A stretch of 57,664 nt of DNA from Symbiodinium natans (GCA_905221605.1 CAJNDS010000411.1:87853-145516); one strand, 5' to 3'. Counted from the stretch's first letter, positions 1 through 13,400 are shown. Made by a program: numbers and translations. Notes: generated from the sequence alone by a model not told the origin.

Positions 1-3000
1 TGCAAACGCAGTTTGCGCAGGCAAGAGTGCCGGAACGATTGCTGGACACAAGCCACTGGCGTCCCCGTTCGCATTGCGTCCCGCTTGGCCTGGCAAAACT
101 GGCAAAGGCTTCTTTGTTGTATCATTAGCCTCCTTGCTTCTCCATGCTCTCACCACGCACCCAGGGAAATGGTAGGGGTGAGGTGGATTGAGGAATCTGT
201 CCGACAGATTTTGAGTCTTCGCTTCTTTCCTTCTGTCCTTTGCTTGCACACTCCGCCAACTCGCCATCTGTAAACTCATTGGCGGGCGCAAGTACTGAAC
301 TTTCGCAGAAGACAGCGGTGCCGTCAGCTGCCCAAAAGCGCAATTTTGCAGGAACGTGCATAGGGCTGCTGACGCAAAGGCTAGCAGAGCTTGCAGAGAT
401 GCGGACCACGCACATCTTATCTTACAGGCCATTCCCTTCATTCTCAGATGGGAATGGCACTTGCAGAAAATTCGGATTCTACGCCAAGAATATGAGGCGA
501 GAGATTTTCGGCAAACTGCGTTTCACCAAGCAACGCGGCACGCAGCAGAGGGCGAGAGGAGCGGTGCTCCCTTCACCCGCATGCCTCCAGAAGCCTAGCT
601 TTTAATTAGCTGCTTGGAACTGTCGCTGGTGCCAGCAACGCATGCACGTGAGCAGCTATAGCCGCCGATGAAAAAGCTACATACAATCGAACCTTGCGCA
701 ACGTCTCGCAACCACTAAAACCGACAGTACCCTGTTTGATAAGAATCAACTGTTTCTTGCTGTCAAAAACGGATGTGAAGCTGAAGAAACGTCACAACAA
801 TCAGACGAAGCCCGGAACAGCTCGCTAGCGTGTGTCGAGCGACTCAACGGATATGATCAATGTTCAACAACACCCGTACATGGTGCAGTCCATGTACTGC
901 ACGCGTCAGGATATGTAGAAGAAGCTGTCGCTCACATCAAGGATCTGTTGCCTCGCATGCCTGCGTCTTCTCGGATCATTATGTAAAGTTGGCATGGTAG
1001 AACCTTTATGAACCTTTCCCACCCCTGGCGCGCAAGCCTTGCAAAGCTGTGATGAGGATACGCCCGACAACATCTAGCGTGCAGCAGCTTTGGTGGCGAT
1101 TGTGAGAGCTGTGCAAAAATGCACCCCATCTACGAATTTGCCCACGCTGCACGAGCCTAGAATAGCAGGCTCGCAGCGAGGTGAGCGGGCGTGCCAAAAG
1201 TGAAAGCCACACGAGTGTAGTGGCTTCTTGTTTTCCGGTCTTGTCCTAGTAATCTCAACACAATCTCCTGCTTATTCAATCCTTCGCGAATTCGGTTAGG
1301 CCTAAACCAACCTAACAACTTTTATCAATAGATCTGGTGTTTCTGAAACAACCCGCAATCCACAAACCAATGTGAGGCATTGTACTTTGTCCTCGTGTCT
1401 TCACGCTTGACTTCCCTTTATCTTACAAGCAGGTTCAAGAATACAGAATACCTGTTACTCAGATTCCTTGAAGAGCTCTCCATTTGCAGACATTCCCTGA
1501 AAAATCCGGTCACTCTAGACGTTTCTCCGATATGACACACAAAAAGGAACAAGACAAAACATGCCTACCAAAGCACTCGGCTTACATAACAGACGATCTG
1601 AAGTTAACACATGTGGGCACATATTCCAGCGTGCCTTACGCTGAATATGACACACTCACGCTTACTTATGAGGGCGGAGCAACGCGTTGTTGCCAGAATC
1701 GCTCACAGAATCTCACACGTCTGTGGCCGTACGTGCTGACCATGCGTATGCAGGGATTCTTTCTTTAGAAAGCAAGGTACCACCCCCCCCCCCCCCCTGA
1801 TTATCCACGCAGTGACTCTGTGCCACTTACACACGCGAACAGAGCCAACACACGCGCGCGCAGCTTTCATCGGCCACTTCGAAACTGTCTGGTGAATCGC
1901 AGCGAAAAGGATAAAAGGATAAGCCTCACGGCTACACCCGCACGTTCTTGGATCTCTTTGCCGGCTTTCTGAAGCTGCGGCACTCTGCCAAAGAAAGGAT
2001 CTACGCATTCACCAGGGTCGAGTAGGCTTCAAGGCCATGCCGTGTGGCACTCTGAAACGCAGGCGGCACCGCGGCTAGCTTCGGCGAGAGAAAAACTCAC
2101 ACACTACCAGACCACGCTAGCAGAACGCCCCGTACCCCTTGAACCCAATGCTCCCCGTAGATGTTGCCGTAAAAGTTTGCAACTACGCCACTAAACCTCA
2201 CCTCATCAGAACCTCCAAAAGCGTATCAAACCCAGAAAGTTCCTGTTCATGCCACCCAACCCCCACTTTCCCGCACAGCCAACCGCAGTCATCGCGCAAC
2301 TTCACGTGCAGGCGCTCCAGAGCAATCGGAAGTCGTTGCAGACATGGTTGGCAAGTAGGTCCCTGGAAACTTCTCAAAAGCACTTGGGCTGCTGCTGCAG
2401 TAACCTCTTAGCATCGAACTGTTGCTATCAGGGTACGAAAGCAAGTGGGACTGTCTGGACTAGATCTCGACTGCAATTGTCTTCCGGCTGAAGTTCAAAC
2501 CGATTCTGACCGGGGTAGCGGCCAGAATCCCCGCACAGAAAAAATAGCATGATGAGATGCAAGGATCTGACGCACGCAGAATGCACAGTGAGCAGCTGCA
2601 GCTGCAAAACTGTTGGACAGCTTGCTCAGGGCATTTAACTTTGCTTCTCAGCATGATTCCAAAAAAACTACTCGCAAGAGGAAATGCGCCCGGAATCTGT
2701 TTCGGAAGGTATGGATCGTTCAGCTACTACAGCTGGTGCTGCTAATTTGGAGTGGGGCAGATGAGGCATTGCAGTCTTGCAGACGCTTTCCTCTTGGCAG
2801 TGGAAACCTGTACTACTGGTAACCTGGCTTTCCCAGACGTTGGCTTGATCTTTACATTCGAAGCCAAAGAGCAACGACCTCACTTTGACATATTGCAGGG
2901 CGTCAGTTCGGCAGGTTGTTGCCGACGCGGGCCCCTGGTGCAGGTCCTAAGCTGTAGCATAGGGCCGGGAGACCTAACGCAGCGCTGTGCCAGACTCCAT

Positions 3001-4440
3001 GTCACAACATCTGTCGATCGAGCTGCCATTCAGCAGCCTTTCGAAGACAAGATCCACGTCGAAAAGACACACGTTCAGTGGGTCCTGGGCTGCAAATAGT
3101 CTCATAGCAACGAAAACTCTCAACTCCAGATTCCCGATTGTTCAAGCTTTACTGCTGCCAGGGAGCAGGCTTTAATGGATAAGGATAAGGAGCTTGGGGC
3201 ATGCCAGTAGGGCCAAAGATCCTCGGCTTCCAAAATCACAGAGAAAAAAAACTCTGCATTGGGCCCCTTACAGAAGTACCACTCCGCACCACTTTCGACC
3301 GGATCAAGCCCTGCCCTTCGTTCCTTCCCAAGCCCTCGACCAGTAATATTCTTTGAGCTTTCCACTGGTCCAGGTTTCTGGTTCTCCCTCCTTTGTGCCT
3401 CCTTCAAAGGACGTCATCTGCAGAGAGTTTCTGGTTCTCCTGTTGCCTTCAAAGGACACGTCGTCTGGCTGCTTATAAATTACAAAGGCTGCATGCCGGT
3501 GCAGCTGCTCGTTGCCTGCTGCTTGTCTGCTCTCCTGGCTACTTTGTAGTCTTGGGACGGATTACAGCCCATGCGGTCGGGAAGAAAAATCGGTGCAGGC
3601 GGAGGGCCGCTTCAGCTGCTGCTCTTTGTCGCAAGGATCTGGTGAGGCGGCACTGGTGGCTCGCTCCCTGGCTTTCGGTACACAAAAAGGCCGCATGTCA
3701 TCTGTCCCAGGTGCCGTGCATCATTGCACAGAAGAAAACAGACGCCTTGCAGATGCTCGCGATGGGCTGCGGCCTGGGCACAGCACAACTTCTTGTGCAG
3801 AGGACGGCGCGTCTGGCACATTGAACGTTTCGTAGTGGCTTCCTTGTTTTGCAGTGGAACACTGCAAACTCATGTCTCTGATGGTGGGCTGCATCCTCCT
3901 TCTGAGCCAGGCTCCGAATCTCGGAGCAATGGCCGCATCTGCAGGGACACATTGCGTTTCCAGGAGCAAAAGGCAGGAGGCATCTCATCGCATCTCATGC
4001 TAGAAGGTTACGGCTTTAGACTTCAAAAGTTTGGACTCCAAGGTCAAAATCTCTGGCAAACTGCACCTTGCTGGGATGAACGAGGAGCAGTCGCTGCTTG
4101 CATAGTGGCGGCGTGGGTGCTCGACAAACTCACGTTCCGCACAGAAAACCTGCAGTGCTCATGAAGGGACTCTCTTCAATTCCCAAGCCATCAGAATGCA
4201 TGACAATTGACTCACATGTCTTCCACTCCATGATTGTTCCAGGCTGCTGCTCCAGAAAACCCGTGATTCGGCTTGTACCACGGCCCGAGGCTGATGGAAG
4301 GCAAAAAGCTTGATCAGATGCGGCCACGAAACGAAAAAAGCAAGGCTAACCAACCGACATACAACACAGCTCTGCAGCCCACATGTTCCAAGGAAGGCAA
4401 CGATTGAAAAAAAAAATGCTTGTTCTCTTCTAGGCCCCCC
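1..4440. other. Unique sequence, no supported gene
   Basis: Mixed-composition DNA with stop codons in all frames. Open stretches are short, overlap on both strands and show no motif, signal or family resemblance I can name. A C15 tract lies near 1783-1797. No tRNA or rRNA was recognised. Confidence 0.5.
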
Positions 4441-4934
4441 GCCTAGGGAATGGCCTCGCAGCTGCCGGCCCTGAGCGGCTCCTGACCTTCATCTATCTGC
4501 ACATATCTGCATGTTTTGCATTTTCCGCACTTGCGCTCTACACAACTTGAAGCTGCGCTAGTCTGCTGCGTGTGGAATAACAACCAAACGAATGAGGCAA
4601 GGGCCAGGGCAGCTACAAGATTCCTCAGGTTAAGGCCTCTGTCGAAGCCTGCAAAACAGGTTGGTCTTGCCGGAATGCCGCTGTCATTTTTTCCATGTCT
4701 CGGGCCCTTGCAATTAGCGGCGCCCGTACGCGTTCGGGTGGAAAGACCGATGGAACTTCTGCATGGTAAACCTGCGCACGACTCCGGCGTTGTTGCTTTC
4801 CACCCGCTTGCTGTTGCTCTTGCTGCTGCCGCTTCGCAATCAGATGTTTTCTCCATGCAATGACCAGGCAGAGCAACAACAGTACAACAACACTACTGCC
4901 GGCAGGAACGGCCGCAGGACAAAACAAACAACAG

Positions 4935-5062
4935 GGCAGCAGCAAAAGCAGCAGCAAGAGCAGCAGCAAGAGCAGCAGCAAGAGCAGCAGCGAGAGCAGC
5001 AGCGAGACAAGCAGCGAGACAAGCAGCGAGAGCAGCGAAAGCAGCAGCGAGAGCAGCAGCAA

Positions 5063-5122
<60 letters not shown>

Positions 5123-5269
5123 GAGCAGCGGCAACAGCAGCGGCAAGAGCGGCAGCAAGAGCAGCAGCGAAAGAGCAGCAGCGAGAGCAGCAGCAACAGC
5201 AGCAGCAAGAGCAGCAGCAACAGCAGCAGCAAGAGCAGCAGCAACAGCAGCAGCAACAGCAGCAGCAGA
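4935..5269 (+). repeat. CAG/CAA trinucleotide tract with AGAGCAG variants
   Basis: About 335 bp of imperfect CAG, CAA, GAG and CGA triplets. Because the period is 3, the tract is open in several frames: Gln/Glu-rich or Ser-rich on +, Leu- or Cys-rich on -. The Gln frame is continuous with an open frame from 4763 to 5338, but the flanks resemble no family, so translation is not established. Polyglutamine-coding CAG tracts are common in coccidian genes, so the tract alone could also suggest Eimeria-like DNA. Interruptions (CAA, GAG, CGA) show it is old rather than freshly expanded. Confidence 0.9.
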
Positions 5270-5789
5270 AATTTAAGCTGTGCCGGCCACCGCCGCTCAG
5301 ACAATAGACCTAAACCAAAACAGGGGTGTGACACGTGAACAACACAATCATGCAGGAGATTGTATCAACACATGTCAACAATGGCAACGTGACAGCGAGG
5401 CCTTGGGCAACACCAGTACCTCAGGGCAGTTGAAAAATCAATGAGTTGAAATGCCAAAGTCTGCACAATTGATGCTGGCACGCCAAACAAAAGCCAGGCT
5501 GCGGTGCAGCTGGTGATAGGTCGTTGTCGGCATCCAACACGACCGCGTGCAACGGTCCACGCCCGGTTGCACTGCAGGAGTCACAGACCACCGGAGCAGC
5601 GCACTGTTACGACTGCACCATTGTGTGGCCCAGCTGCGCCAATCACTGCGCAGCCGCGCATGACCCGGATTTGCGTAATGTTAGTGGAAACTTGTTTTCC
5701 TTTTTTTTTTTTAATCAGCGCGCTTCTTTCGGCTGCTGGAGCGGGTAGGTCCCGAGAAGCTACATCCCTAGGCCGCTGAAGGCAGGGTG

Positions 5790-6205
5790 CACGACCTGGT
5801 CCAAGTCTGTACCAGACCGCTGCCTTGGGTGGGCGCTCCGCCCAGTGGCGCAGCGCCATGCGGCGCCTGGCATGGCGGTGGGGTCCGCGCGGGAAGGCGT
5901 TGTGTGAGCCAGCCATTGCCACGGGACAGCTTGGCCCAATGGCTTCTCGAGCCACGCCAAGGCATGGTCCCCGTAAGCATTGCTTGAATGTTCCCGTGCA
6001 TGCTGCCTGCAGATAAACATGGCTCGGGACTGGCAGCGCCGTGCATCCCTTGTCCTTGACACGGCACGGGCTCCCTGGCGCAAAGGCTGGACGTCCCTTC
6101 GCAAGCGCTGCTTGAATCCCGGTCCGGTCCCTTCGCAACCAATGCCTTGGTTGCCCTTGGCGGCCAGCGTGACGCTGCGGTTTGTTGCGCTCGCAACTCA
6201 CAAGC
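5790..6205 (-). pseudogene. Reverse transcriptase fragment (C-terminal region), frameshifted
   Basis: On the - strand, pieces of a retroelement polyprotein C-terminal region occur in order but in different frames: VAREAIG near 5945, then QWLAHTTPS near 5920-5895, then AAPLGGAP near 5840-5810. In the family as I remember it, these correspond to consecutive VAREAVG, QQWLAHTTAPG and GATPLGGALC blocks. At least two frameshifts separate the pieces, so no intact product is possible. No element ends or target duplication were found. The match is from memory of the family, not a search. Confidence 0.5.
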
Positions 6206-6427
6206 TGTCGGCTCGGCCCGCGTCTGTGGCGTTATCGGCTTCATGGGCCAATTCCACGTCGCCCTTTCATTCATTTCGAAGGGGCGGCAGTCGCACTCCT
6301 TCCCTCCCAGTCGAGACCATTTGCTGCCGAGGTCCTCACGGCACCGGCCATGCACGCCCGAATATGGTCGACCTCGCGTGAGACCAGCTGCTTTGCAACA
6401 AGCGAGTAGACGCAGTGTCCAACCTAA

Positions 6428-6628
6428 TTGCCCTTGAGCTGCGAGGCCGAGTGGGCGAAGAAGGCCCTACTGAAACATGAGGCGGAAAAAAAACATGCGC
6501 GTGTTCAGGCGCTGCAGGCTGCAGGTGGCCTACCTGTTGCGGCCCCCGTAACGGTAGAGCTCGCGCACGAGCGCAACGCGCAAGTCATGCAGAGTTTGCG
6601 GTCTCAATGCCTTGGCAACGGTTGTTAA
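6428..6628 (+). CDS. Possible exon, unrecognised, Ala/Glu-rich
   Basis: A 66-codon open stretch rich in Ala, Glu, Lys and Gln (for example KHARVQALQAAGG, then VTVELAHERNAQVMQS). Composition looks protein-like and helix-forming. It sits between two reverse-transcriptase fragments on the opposite strand, so it may be a piece of another retroelement. The ATG may be fortuitous, and no donor site is obvious at the end. Function unknown. Confidence 0.22.
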   Translation: MPLSCEAEWAKKALLKHEAEKKHARVQALQAAGGLPVAAPVTVELAHERNAQVMQSLRSQCLGNGC

Positions 6629-6788
6629 GCTCACCCTTTGGCGACGATTCTCTGACCGTGGGCACGCTCCAAAAAACATGCTCTCTCTCAACGCAAGGCG
6701 GCGTGGTTTGCGCGGCGTGAGGCTACAGAAAGGAATGCCTTGAAACGACCCAGGGCCACGTTCTCAACCGTGAGTTTTTTTGTGAACG

Positions 6789-6899
6789 AGGCAGTGCAAG
6801 AAAACTCGTGGCAAGCGCGCGGGCAATTGCAAAGGACAGGAGAGCAGACCAGCGGGCGACGTAGGCGGCCGTGGCGCTGGAACGCAGCAGGGCAGGTGA
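6789..6899 (-). pseudogene. Reverse transcriptase tail fragment
   Basis: The - strand reads SPALLRSSATAAYVARW then SALLSFAIARALATSFLALP. This resembles the terminal block of the same reverse-transcriptase family, typically an Arg-rich helix, then A(A/W)xxRWxxLLxxAxQRALAxSLLxLP. The reading frame is lost outside about 37 residues. It is probably a separate piece from the 5.8-6.2 kb fragment, because the order of the two on the - strand does not fit a single intact copy. Confidence 0.45.
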
Positions 6900-7187
6900 C
6901 CGTGCGGATCGGGGCATGTCCCTTCTTTGCCTTTGCGAGCCAAGCTGGGCGCCGCTCCAGTACAGAAGGCCGTTGGCGATGACCGCATATGCCATATGCT
7001 GCTGGACGACAAGGTGAGGTCAAGCAGCAGCACATTGGTGGCGACAGTGGCTTCCCATCAAGGTTCGTTAAACGTTGGGTGGACCATGTACGGGCGATCT
7101 TGGTTGATCGGTTCCATGCAAATTATGTGTCAGAACTGCAAGCCGTTGAGAGCTTAGCTCAGTATCTGCAATGGCAACCGCGACAAC

Positions 7188-7463
7188 GTGAGCATCCTGT
7201 TGTTTATGACGACAGTTCAAATGCTCATGATGTTAGATTTTGGGGCCTTGCCCGCTGTGGACATCACGACTTCGCGGATGGGCGCTCCGCTCGCCATCGT
7301 GGTGTGTGTGAAGTCGTGCCTTGCCGCGTTTGCGCGTTTGCAATCCGACTCACTTGCACATGCCTTGCTGGTCAGGTATGCCGTGCAGCTGCTGCTTGCG
7401 AGATGCGATATGATGTTTGTCAGCATGCGGCGCTGCCTTGCCGATACGGCGCGTGACATATGA
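7188..7463 (+). CDS. Possible exon or retroelement piece, unrecognised
   Basis: A 91-codon open stretch with hydrophobic and Ala/Leu-rich character (PAVDITTSRMGAPLAIVVC, then LLVRYAVQLLLARCDMMF). It overlaps a - strand frame of lower quality. A GTGAGC donor-like sequence lies just upstream near 7180, after another open segment (VDRFHANYVSELQAVES). No family is recognised. It could belong to the retroelement debris around it. Confidence 0.18.
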   Translation: MSILLFMTTVQMLMMLDFGALPAVDITTSRMGAPLAIVVCVKSCLAAFARLQSDSLAHALLVRYAVQLLLARCDMMFVSMRRCLADTARDI

Positions 7464-8299
7464 GTGACTTTCTCTCTTCTGAGCGGCCATGATGTACAAA
7501 CGCTGACTTTGAATGGTTTTATTGATGCTTGATGATGCTTGCGTGTTTTGTTTTTTGGATTTGTTTTGTGCACTCCTGCATGTTCGCATGAATCATGTAC
7601 ATAATAGTTTCACGTTTGTTCTGATCACGACACACGATCGTTCGAGGACTCGTCTCTCTGCAGATACGAGCGGCGGCTTGTTCGAGCGGGAGCCTGACGC
7701 AGCGCCAGCAGGCCGGCGGTCAGGAAGCTTTCGCCCGTGCAATCATGCCCGTGCGAATGCAAGCGCAATGTCGTGGTCGACCATCCCTGCCTACTAATTT
7801 GCCTTCTGACCAGTGCGGCAGTCCATGGCCTCAGCAGCCAGGCGCTTGCCTGCCCACGCGCCGGACTGCTCTCACCGGGCGAGTCGAAATCGTAACGCGT
7901 GTCGGGGGAAGTCGCTAGCATGTTGCCTGGTGAACGATCTGATGCAGTTGAGCATTGGGGCATTCCCTGCCACGTCCATGGGCGAGGCGGTTGCAGCCGA
8001 CGGCCCGCCTCTTCATCGCGTGGATACCGCTCCTCCACTTCACACTGATAAACGGGTATACGCAACAACTTGAGAGCCACGGGCTGGGACGAAGGCTCTA
8101 GTAGGCCTAGGACTGGGGACACGGAGCTTACAGGCCCCACACCCAGGCCAGCATCAGCAGCATCAGGGGGGCCCCGCTTTTCCTTCGAACGTCTCAGAAA
8201 AACACTTACCAAAGAAACCCAAATCTAGCCCAAAACAGGCCCCTTTGGCAACGAAAAAACCCACCAGTCCCCCCACCCCCCCCCGCACCCCCCTCCCGG

Positions 8300-9772
8300 T
8301 AACCCCAGGCTCACTTCGTGAGATATTGAACGAAGCTCCCACAGGGGGAGCTTTCGTGACCATGCAATACAATGCAGGCATTTGTGCAGGCAGGGTGCGC
8401 GGGATCGCGACGGGCAACGTCTTCCGCCGGTTTGTCTCGCGCGTGCTCAACCAAACCGGCGGAGGCTCGGGCAGGCATGGACGCCTTGGCGGCTCACGTC
8501 CGTGCGTTGCTCGATTTGCTGCCGAATGCAATGATCGTGTCACTGGCGGGTACAATGCCTACGACATCCCCCATCTGTTCCAGTGTTCATCGTGCTAATC
8601 AGCACAAGTTCGTAATGAACCTGCCTGCGAAACATGCTTGGCCACTACGCGCTGCAACCTGGAGTCCGTCATCCCAGCACAATTTCAATAGTGTGCCGAG
8701 ACGACGACCTTGTCGCCCCCCCAAGCGATGGGATGATGAGTTGAACAAGTTTGTAATGTCGCAGTTCCCAGGATGTAGTTCGTGGTCTGATAAAGCTCAT
8801 CTGCCAAGATGGCCATCAACAAGACATGATTTTGTACAGTTTGACAGGGCCTCGCAAATTAATTAGCTCGCAACACCCACCGTTGTCCCTTGTCCTGAAA
8901 GGACCGTAGTCTTCGTGACTCGAACGGGCAAAGTGCAAAGTGCAAAGTGCAAAGTGCAAAGTGCTCAGTATCAGTGAGTACTTGTTGCTAGCCCCGAAAA
9001 ATGCCTAGAGAAATTGCCCTTATCCACGTACGTTGGCACCGTAGGCATTTCACAGTAATGGTGGATCCTACGACAGCATGTTCCGAGGCTTGCCTGTCCG
9101 CGTCTGTCCACGCTGAACGCCTGCGCGCCGGAATGCGCCGGAGCTGATGCCTTTCGTGCGCCGGTGGTACGGCGACCCGTTCATGGGTACGGCCGGAATC
9201 TGCCGAGAGGTTTTGCAACCCGTTGGCCCCCGCCATGCACGCGCTTGGGCAGCGGCGTGGCCTCGGCCCTCGTGCCCTCCGAGGGCCTCCTCGCCTTTCT
9301 TGACGACCTAGACGTGATCACCACGCAGGTCTGCGCCAGGGAGTGTCGTGTTGCCGGTTATGCGAGCGTGGGTGTCCGAGTTCGCCGCCTGCGTGGACCA
9401 CTTGAGTAGCTGCTGCTCGCAGCCTCCTCCAGGCTGAAGGTTGGCACACGTTTCCACATGGTGCGCTATGCTGAGGAAGCCCGCTCCCTAATGGACGCCG
9501 TCCTGCCGACTGGCCGCACGGCTGGCAGGGCCACGCATCGCGAACCCGGAACCTTCACTACTGCGCTTTTACATCCTGCTGCCAGCCGCCTGCACGCTCG
9601 TGCGTTCGCAAGTTGGGCCGCGTGCGGGGGCTTGGTTCACGGCAGTTCCCACCGAGCCCAGCATGACCTTGGAGCTCCAGGCCATGCAGGTGGCGCTGTG
9701 CCGACGCCACCACCTCGCACAGGTGGATCAAGCTGTCTGGGCCACGTCGCGCAAGAACGGCATGTTTTGAAG
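8300..9772 (+). pseudogene. Degenerate reverse transcriptase, non-LTR-like
   Basis: Ordered + strand motifs of one reverse transcriptase are spread over 1.4 kb in shifting frames. VRGIATGNVFRRFVSR lies at 8395-8442. ARAGMDALAAHVRALLD begins at 8465 and continues to IVSLAG at 8551. A +1 shift gives GYNAYDI at 8548, where the family has G(R)SAYDT. GLLAFLDDLDVITT near 9280-9325 carries the F-x-D-D catalytic pair of RT motif C. AGAWFTAVPTEPSMTLELQ near 9622-9680 matches the post-RT region. A RWDDELNKF motif lies near 8730. At least three frameshifts and several stops make it inactive. Dinoflagellate genomes carry many such genes, which is the basis for the host guess. Family assignment rests on motif memory; element ends were not found. 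Confidence 0.62.
8928..8963. repeat. Short tandem heptamer (TGCAAAG)n
   Basis: Five near-perfect copies of a 7-bp unit (gcaaagt) lie in the middle of the reverse-transcriptase debris. The 7-bp period equals that of the telomeric repeat, but the sequence is unrelated. Confidence 0.85.
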
Positions 9773-10449
9773 GTGGCGTGCTTCGCGTCCATCGCCGGAG
9801 CAGTGATGGCCACACCGAGCCCATCCCAAAAACTGCGAAGAGACAGGGGAAAGATGCGTGCTGTATACTATAGCGTGTAAGAGCGGCCAAGAGCAATATT
9901 TCGTAGAACTCGCAACCACAAACTGGTCAGCATGGTTGAGTCGGGTTGAACACATCAAGACCGTTCACCCGCGCGTTGCTGCGCTCTGGGAGCGCTGCTG
10001 GATTCGGCATAACGTCCGCCAAGTGTCACCCAGTCTTACACCCGACACTCCGGCAGATGCTGATCAGCAACAGCATGCAGCAGCAGCGATGTGGCGATGC
10101 TTCGCATGAGCTCTGCATAGTGTCGGATCGTTCGGCTGTAGTCTCTCGAACATTCTGCAGTTGCAGCAATTTCGCGCAGAGGTGTTCCGACTGGCCTGGC
10201 CGTCCGGTGCAATCCGCCGAGCAGGGTCTGCTTCACGCTGTGGTGGGCCGGCGGCTGGCTGACGGGACGACGAATCCTACCAGCAACTTTGTAGCCTGGC
10301 GGGAACGGCATCGTGAACGCACATCCAGTTTCCGTGAAATTGTCGTCCGAAGCGTTTGGATTTCCATCATCTTGCTTGGCGCAAAAAGAATGCATGTGAA
10401 GGCCACACACACTACTGCTCAACTTACCTCCTGGCGATTCTTGCGCTGA

Positions 10450-13400
10450 TGCGAAGGCATTGTTTGCAGAAGAACAGACAATAACGACAGGATCCCCACG
10501 GCCATCGGGCGACTTGGTAGCTCTAAAAATCGCCAGAACGAATCGCAGCTGAACATAGCTGAGGGATGCTGCAGTGCCATTTGTTTAGTCCCACTGTGTT
10601 CCCCATGGTTTTTGCACCAGATCCGTCGTTGTTCAGACATACATTGTTTGCCAGCCGTCGGGGATAATGAGCCCCAAACCAGGCGGAACATCATGACGAT
10701 GTCGGGGCAGTTCCCTGTCCAGCCGCAAGCAGACCAAGAGCGCAAAGCTTCCCGGACCCAAGGAGAAACACTCCAATCCCATGATGGCAAGCAAGTCACA
10801 ACAACATCGGCAAGGCACAGCTCAAAGACAGACGCGGCGTGTAAAAGGCAAGCAAGCGAAAACTTTCCTGCGTGGGCATGAAGCATTTCGGAACGAAAGG
10901 CCGCGATGCACAAGTGGCCACGTGCACACGGGGTATATCCAACCAAAGAATACCAAAGACCTGTGGCACTGTGGAAAACCTTTCCAAATGCAGCAGGTTG
11001 TGGCAGAACCGGATACACACTGCTGCACTCCATCCCCTGCTAGCAACGTCAGAGGGTGCAGCCGCAGCGCTGCTGACTATGGCATCGAAGCTCCCCTACC
11101 GAACTCAGCATAGCAAGTGGGTCTTGTCAGAAAGAGTCAAGCACACTGCAGTATGCACTGCATGCGTCGTGTGCAAAACACGCCCTAAGGCTTTACGGAC
11201 GGTGCCCATCAAGGCTCCAATCGAAGCTACTTCCTATACTTCCTGCAGCAGCTTGCAAGCCTGGATTGGGCAGCACACTGCGGACGTTGAAAAAACACAT
11301 CGTGCTGGTCTTGCCAGCCCTGTCGCAAAGAATGCGCAATACCCGGTGATTACAATGACCCACTCACACGGCTGCAACGGAAGCTGGCTGACGGCTACTC
11401 CAGGCCGATGGCTGGAAAAATTTCATCATGTGATGTCCGCAAACCCTTTCAGGGACGGAAAAACACGACCAGAAGTCGTGCAGGTACGGGCACATGTTGC
11501 TGTCCAGATCCAGCGTCAACAACGAACAACGCGGTGCCAAAAGGTGTCTCTCAAACTCCCTAAACACACCAATCTGCTGCAAAGATTGAAAAACACAAAC
11601 TGAGAACACTGAAACTCCCAGGCCTGGAAACAAAATCATTGAGAAGCTTGGCAAACTCCTCCACGATGTCATCTTCTTCGTGAGCTTTTGCCGACCCTGA
11701 TCTTGAGAATTTTCGCTTTGTTAGAGGATAATCGTTTTCAGGTGCTTGCAAAGCGTAGAGGGAATGCCAAACGTGAAGCTCCACATTTTGATGGCCTGCC
11801 AAACGGATGCAGGCCAAAGTGTCGGCATTAAACCGTCTTTCACCAGCAGCTGCCAACGTGTCATTCAATAAGCCATCCTGCTCCAAACCTCGTGTCCACA
11901 CATATTTCACGCAGCTGCATCTCCAGAACACATGCACAGCTGGCAGTGGGCCATGGGGCTCGTACGCAACAAGTCAGCAACGTGCAGCACGCCGATGCGA
12001 CCCAACTTGCGGAGAACAGAGGTCCGGTCGCGGACACTCCACGTCGGATTGCAATTTTGCAAGAAATCCTCCTGATGTGCTGCACTCAAATCTCAACAAA
12101 CCATGATCTACAACGCTAGCCGACACAAACCAACACACTGTCCAGCGACATCCGGTCAGGGTCCATGGGTGATGTTTGGGACCACACGAAGGAACCATGC
12201 CGTGGGCAGTTCTGTCTTGTTCACTTGCTATACATTGCACATGTCATGGGTGAACACAGATTAAGACTTGTGCATTTGATATTAAGCCATTGCAAGCGTC
12301 AAAGAAGCTGCATAAAAATCTACCTGGAACATAAAATCATCGGCGACTTCTCAAATTGCTCCCATCATAGGACAATCTTGTAGGGTGGTGTTACCGAAAA
12401 TCGCAAACATGGTCGCAGCAACCATACGTGCCCGGAAACAGGACTTGGGGTTGTGCCGAAAACAGAAACTGAGCTGGCCCAGCTAAATTGCTGCAGAAAG
12501 CTGCCAAAAACGCACTGACCAAAGCTGCCAGAGAGGAGAGGCGCTAATCATGTGTGGCGGCTAGGAATTGTGCGCAATTGGCCTATTGGTATTGCATACT
12601 CATCGCTGCAGAAACTGATCTGAAAATCGAGGGCACCGCCTAGCTTAAAACCCCCCCGAAAAAAGAGGCAATGGAAGACGTTTTTACCTTGTAGAACGTG
12701 TTCACTGCTGCATGCAATCAAAAAATCAATAGCGTGGCGAATAATCACAAACCATTTCGGTTCACCAAGTTCAATTGAAGCATGCGTCAAAAATCTCAGC
12801 AAGTTTCCGAATGTTTAGTCAAGATGCTCGCAGTGTTTTTGCAGGATGTTGGACATGTTTGGGAACCCTACTGGCAATGCGGGCTGACTCATACCAAGCA
12901 ACATTGCCACACAACCTGACACCGCGTTCCTGCCATGCCTGGGCCATCCCCCATCCGAGATATCCCGCGTTTTTGCTTGGATTCGTGTTTCCCACGAAGA
13001 CCCTTGAAAAACATTCTTCCCAAGTCTTGGATACCAGTGGTGTCTTTCAACGTCCCTGTTTTTTGTATGTAGTTTTGGGCATTGTTTGTTGTTCTCGGTA
13101 TCTTGATTGGTAAACAATAACGTCCACTTGGATTTTGCTCGACATCCTGCACGTCAAGTGGGCCAGCGGGCACTTGTAAAAGATGTTTTCGAGGTTTGTT
13201 AGTAGAATGTCCTATCATAAGGTTTCTTGGGATTTTAGGATGCAGTGGGTATGCGTGAACAACAGCGTGGAACACCACACACAGTCAACACTGCCACATG
13301 AGCCGGCACCACTACAGAAGGGAACCACCACATACACCACGTGGCTGAGAAAGCATTGAGTAGCACATGGGCTCATCATGGCTTCTCCTGCCGTGAGCAT

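Noticed and set aside
4625-5334. Leu- and Cys-homopolymer open frames through the CAG tract
   Set aside because: Frame-independent consequence of a 3-bp repeat. Only the Gln frame is even plausible, and its flanks do not look coding.
10872-11603. 243-codon + strand open frame
   Set aside because: The frame is long, but composition is unstructured, the opposite strand is also largely open, and no motif or boundary supports it.
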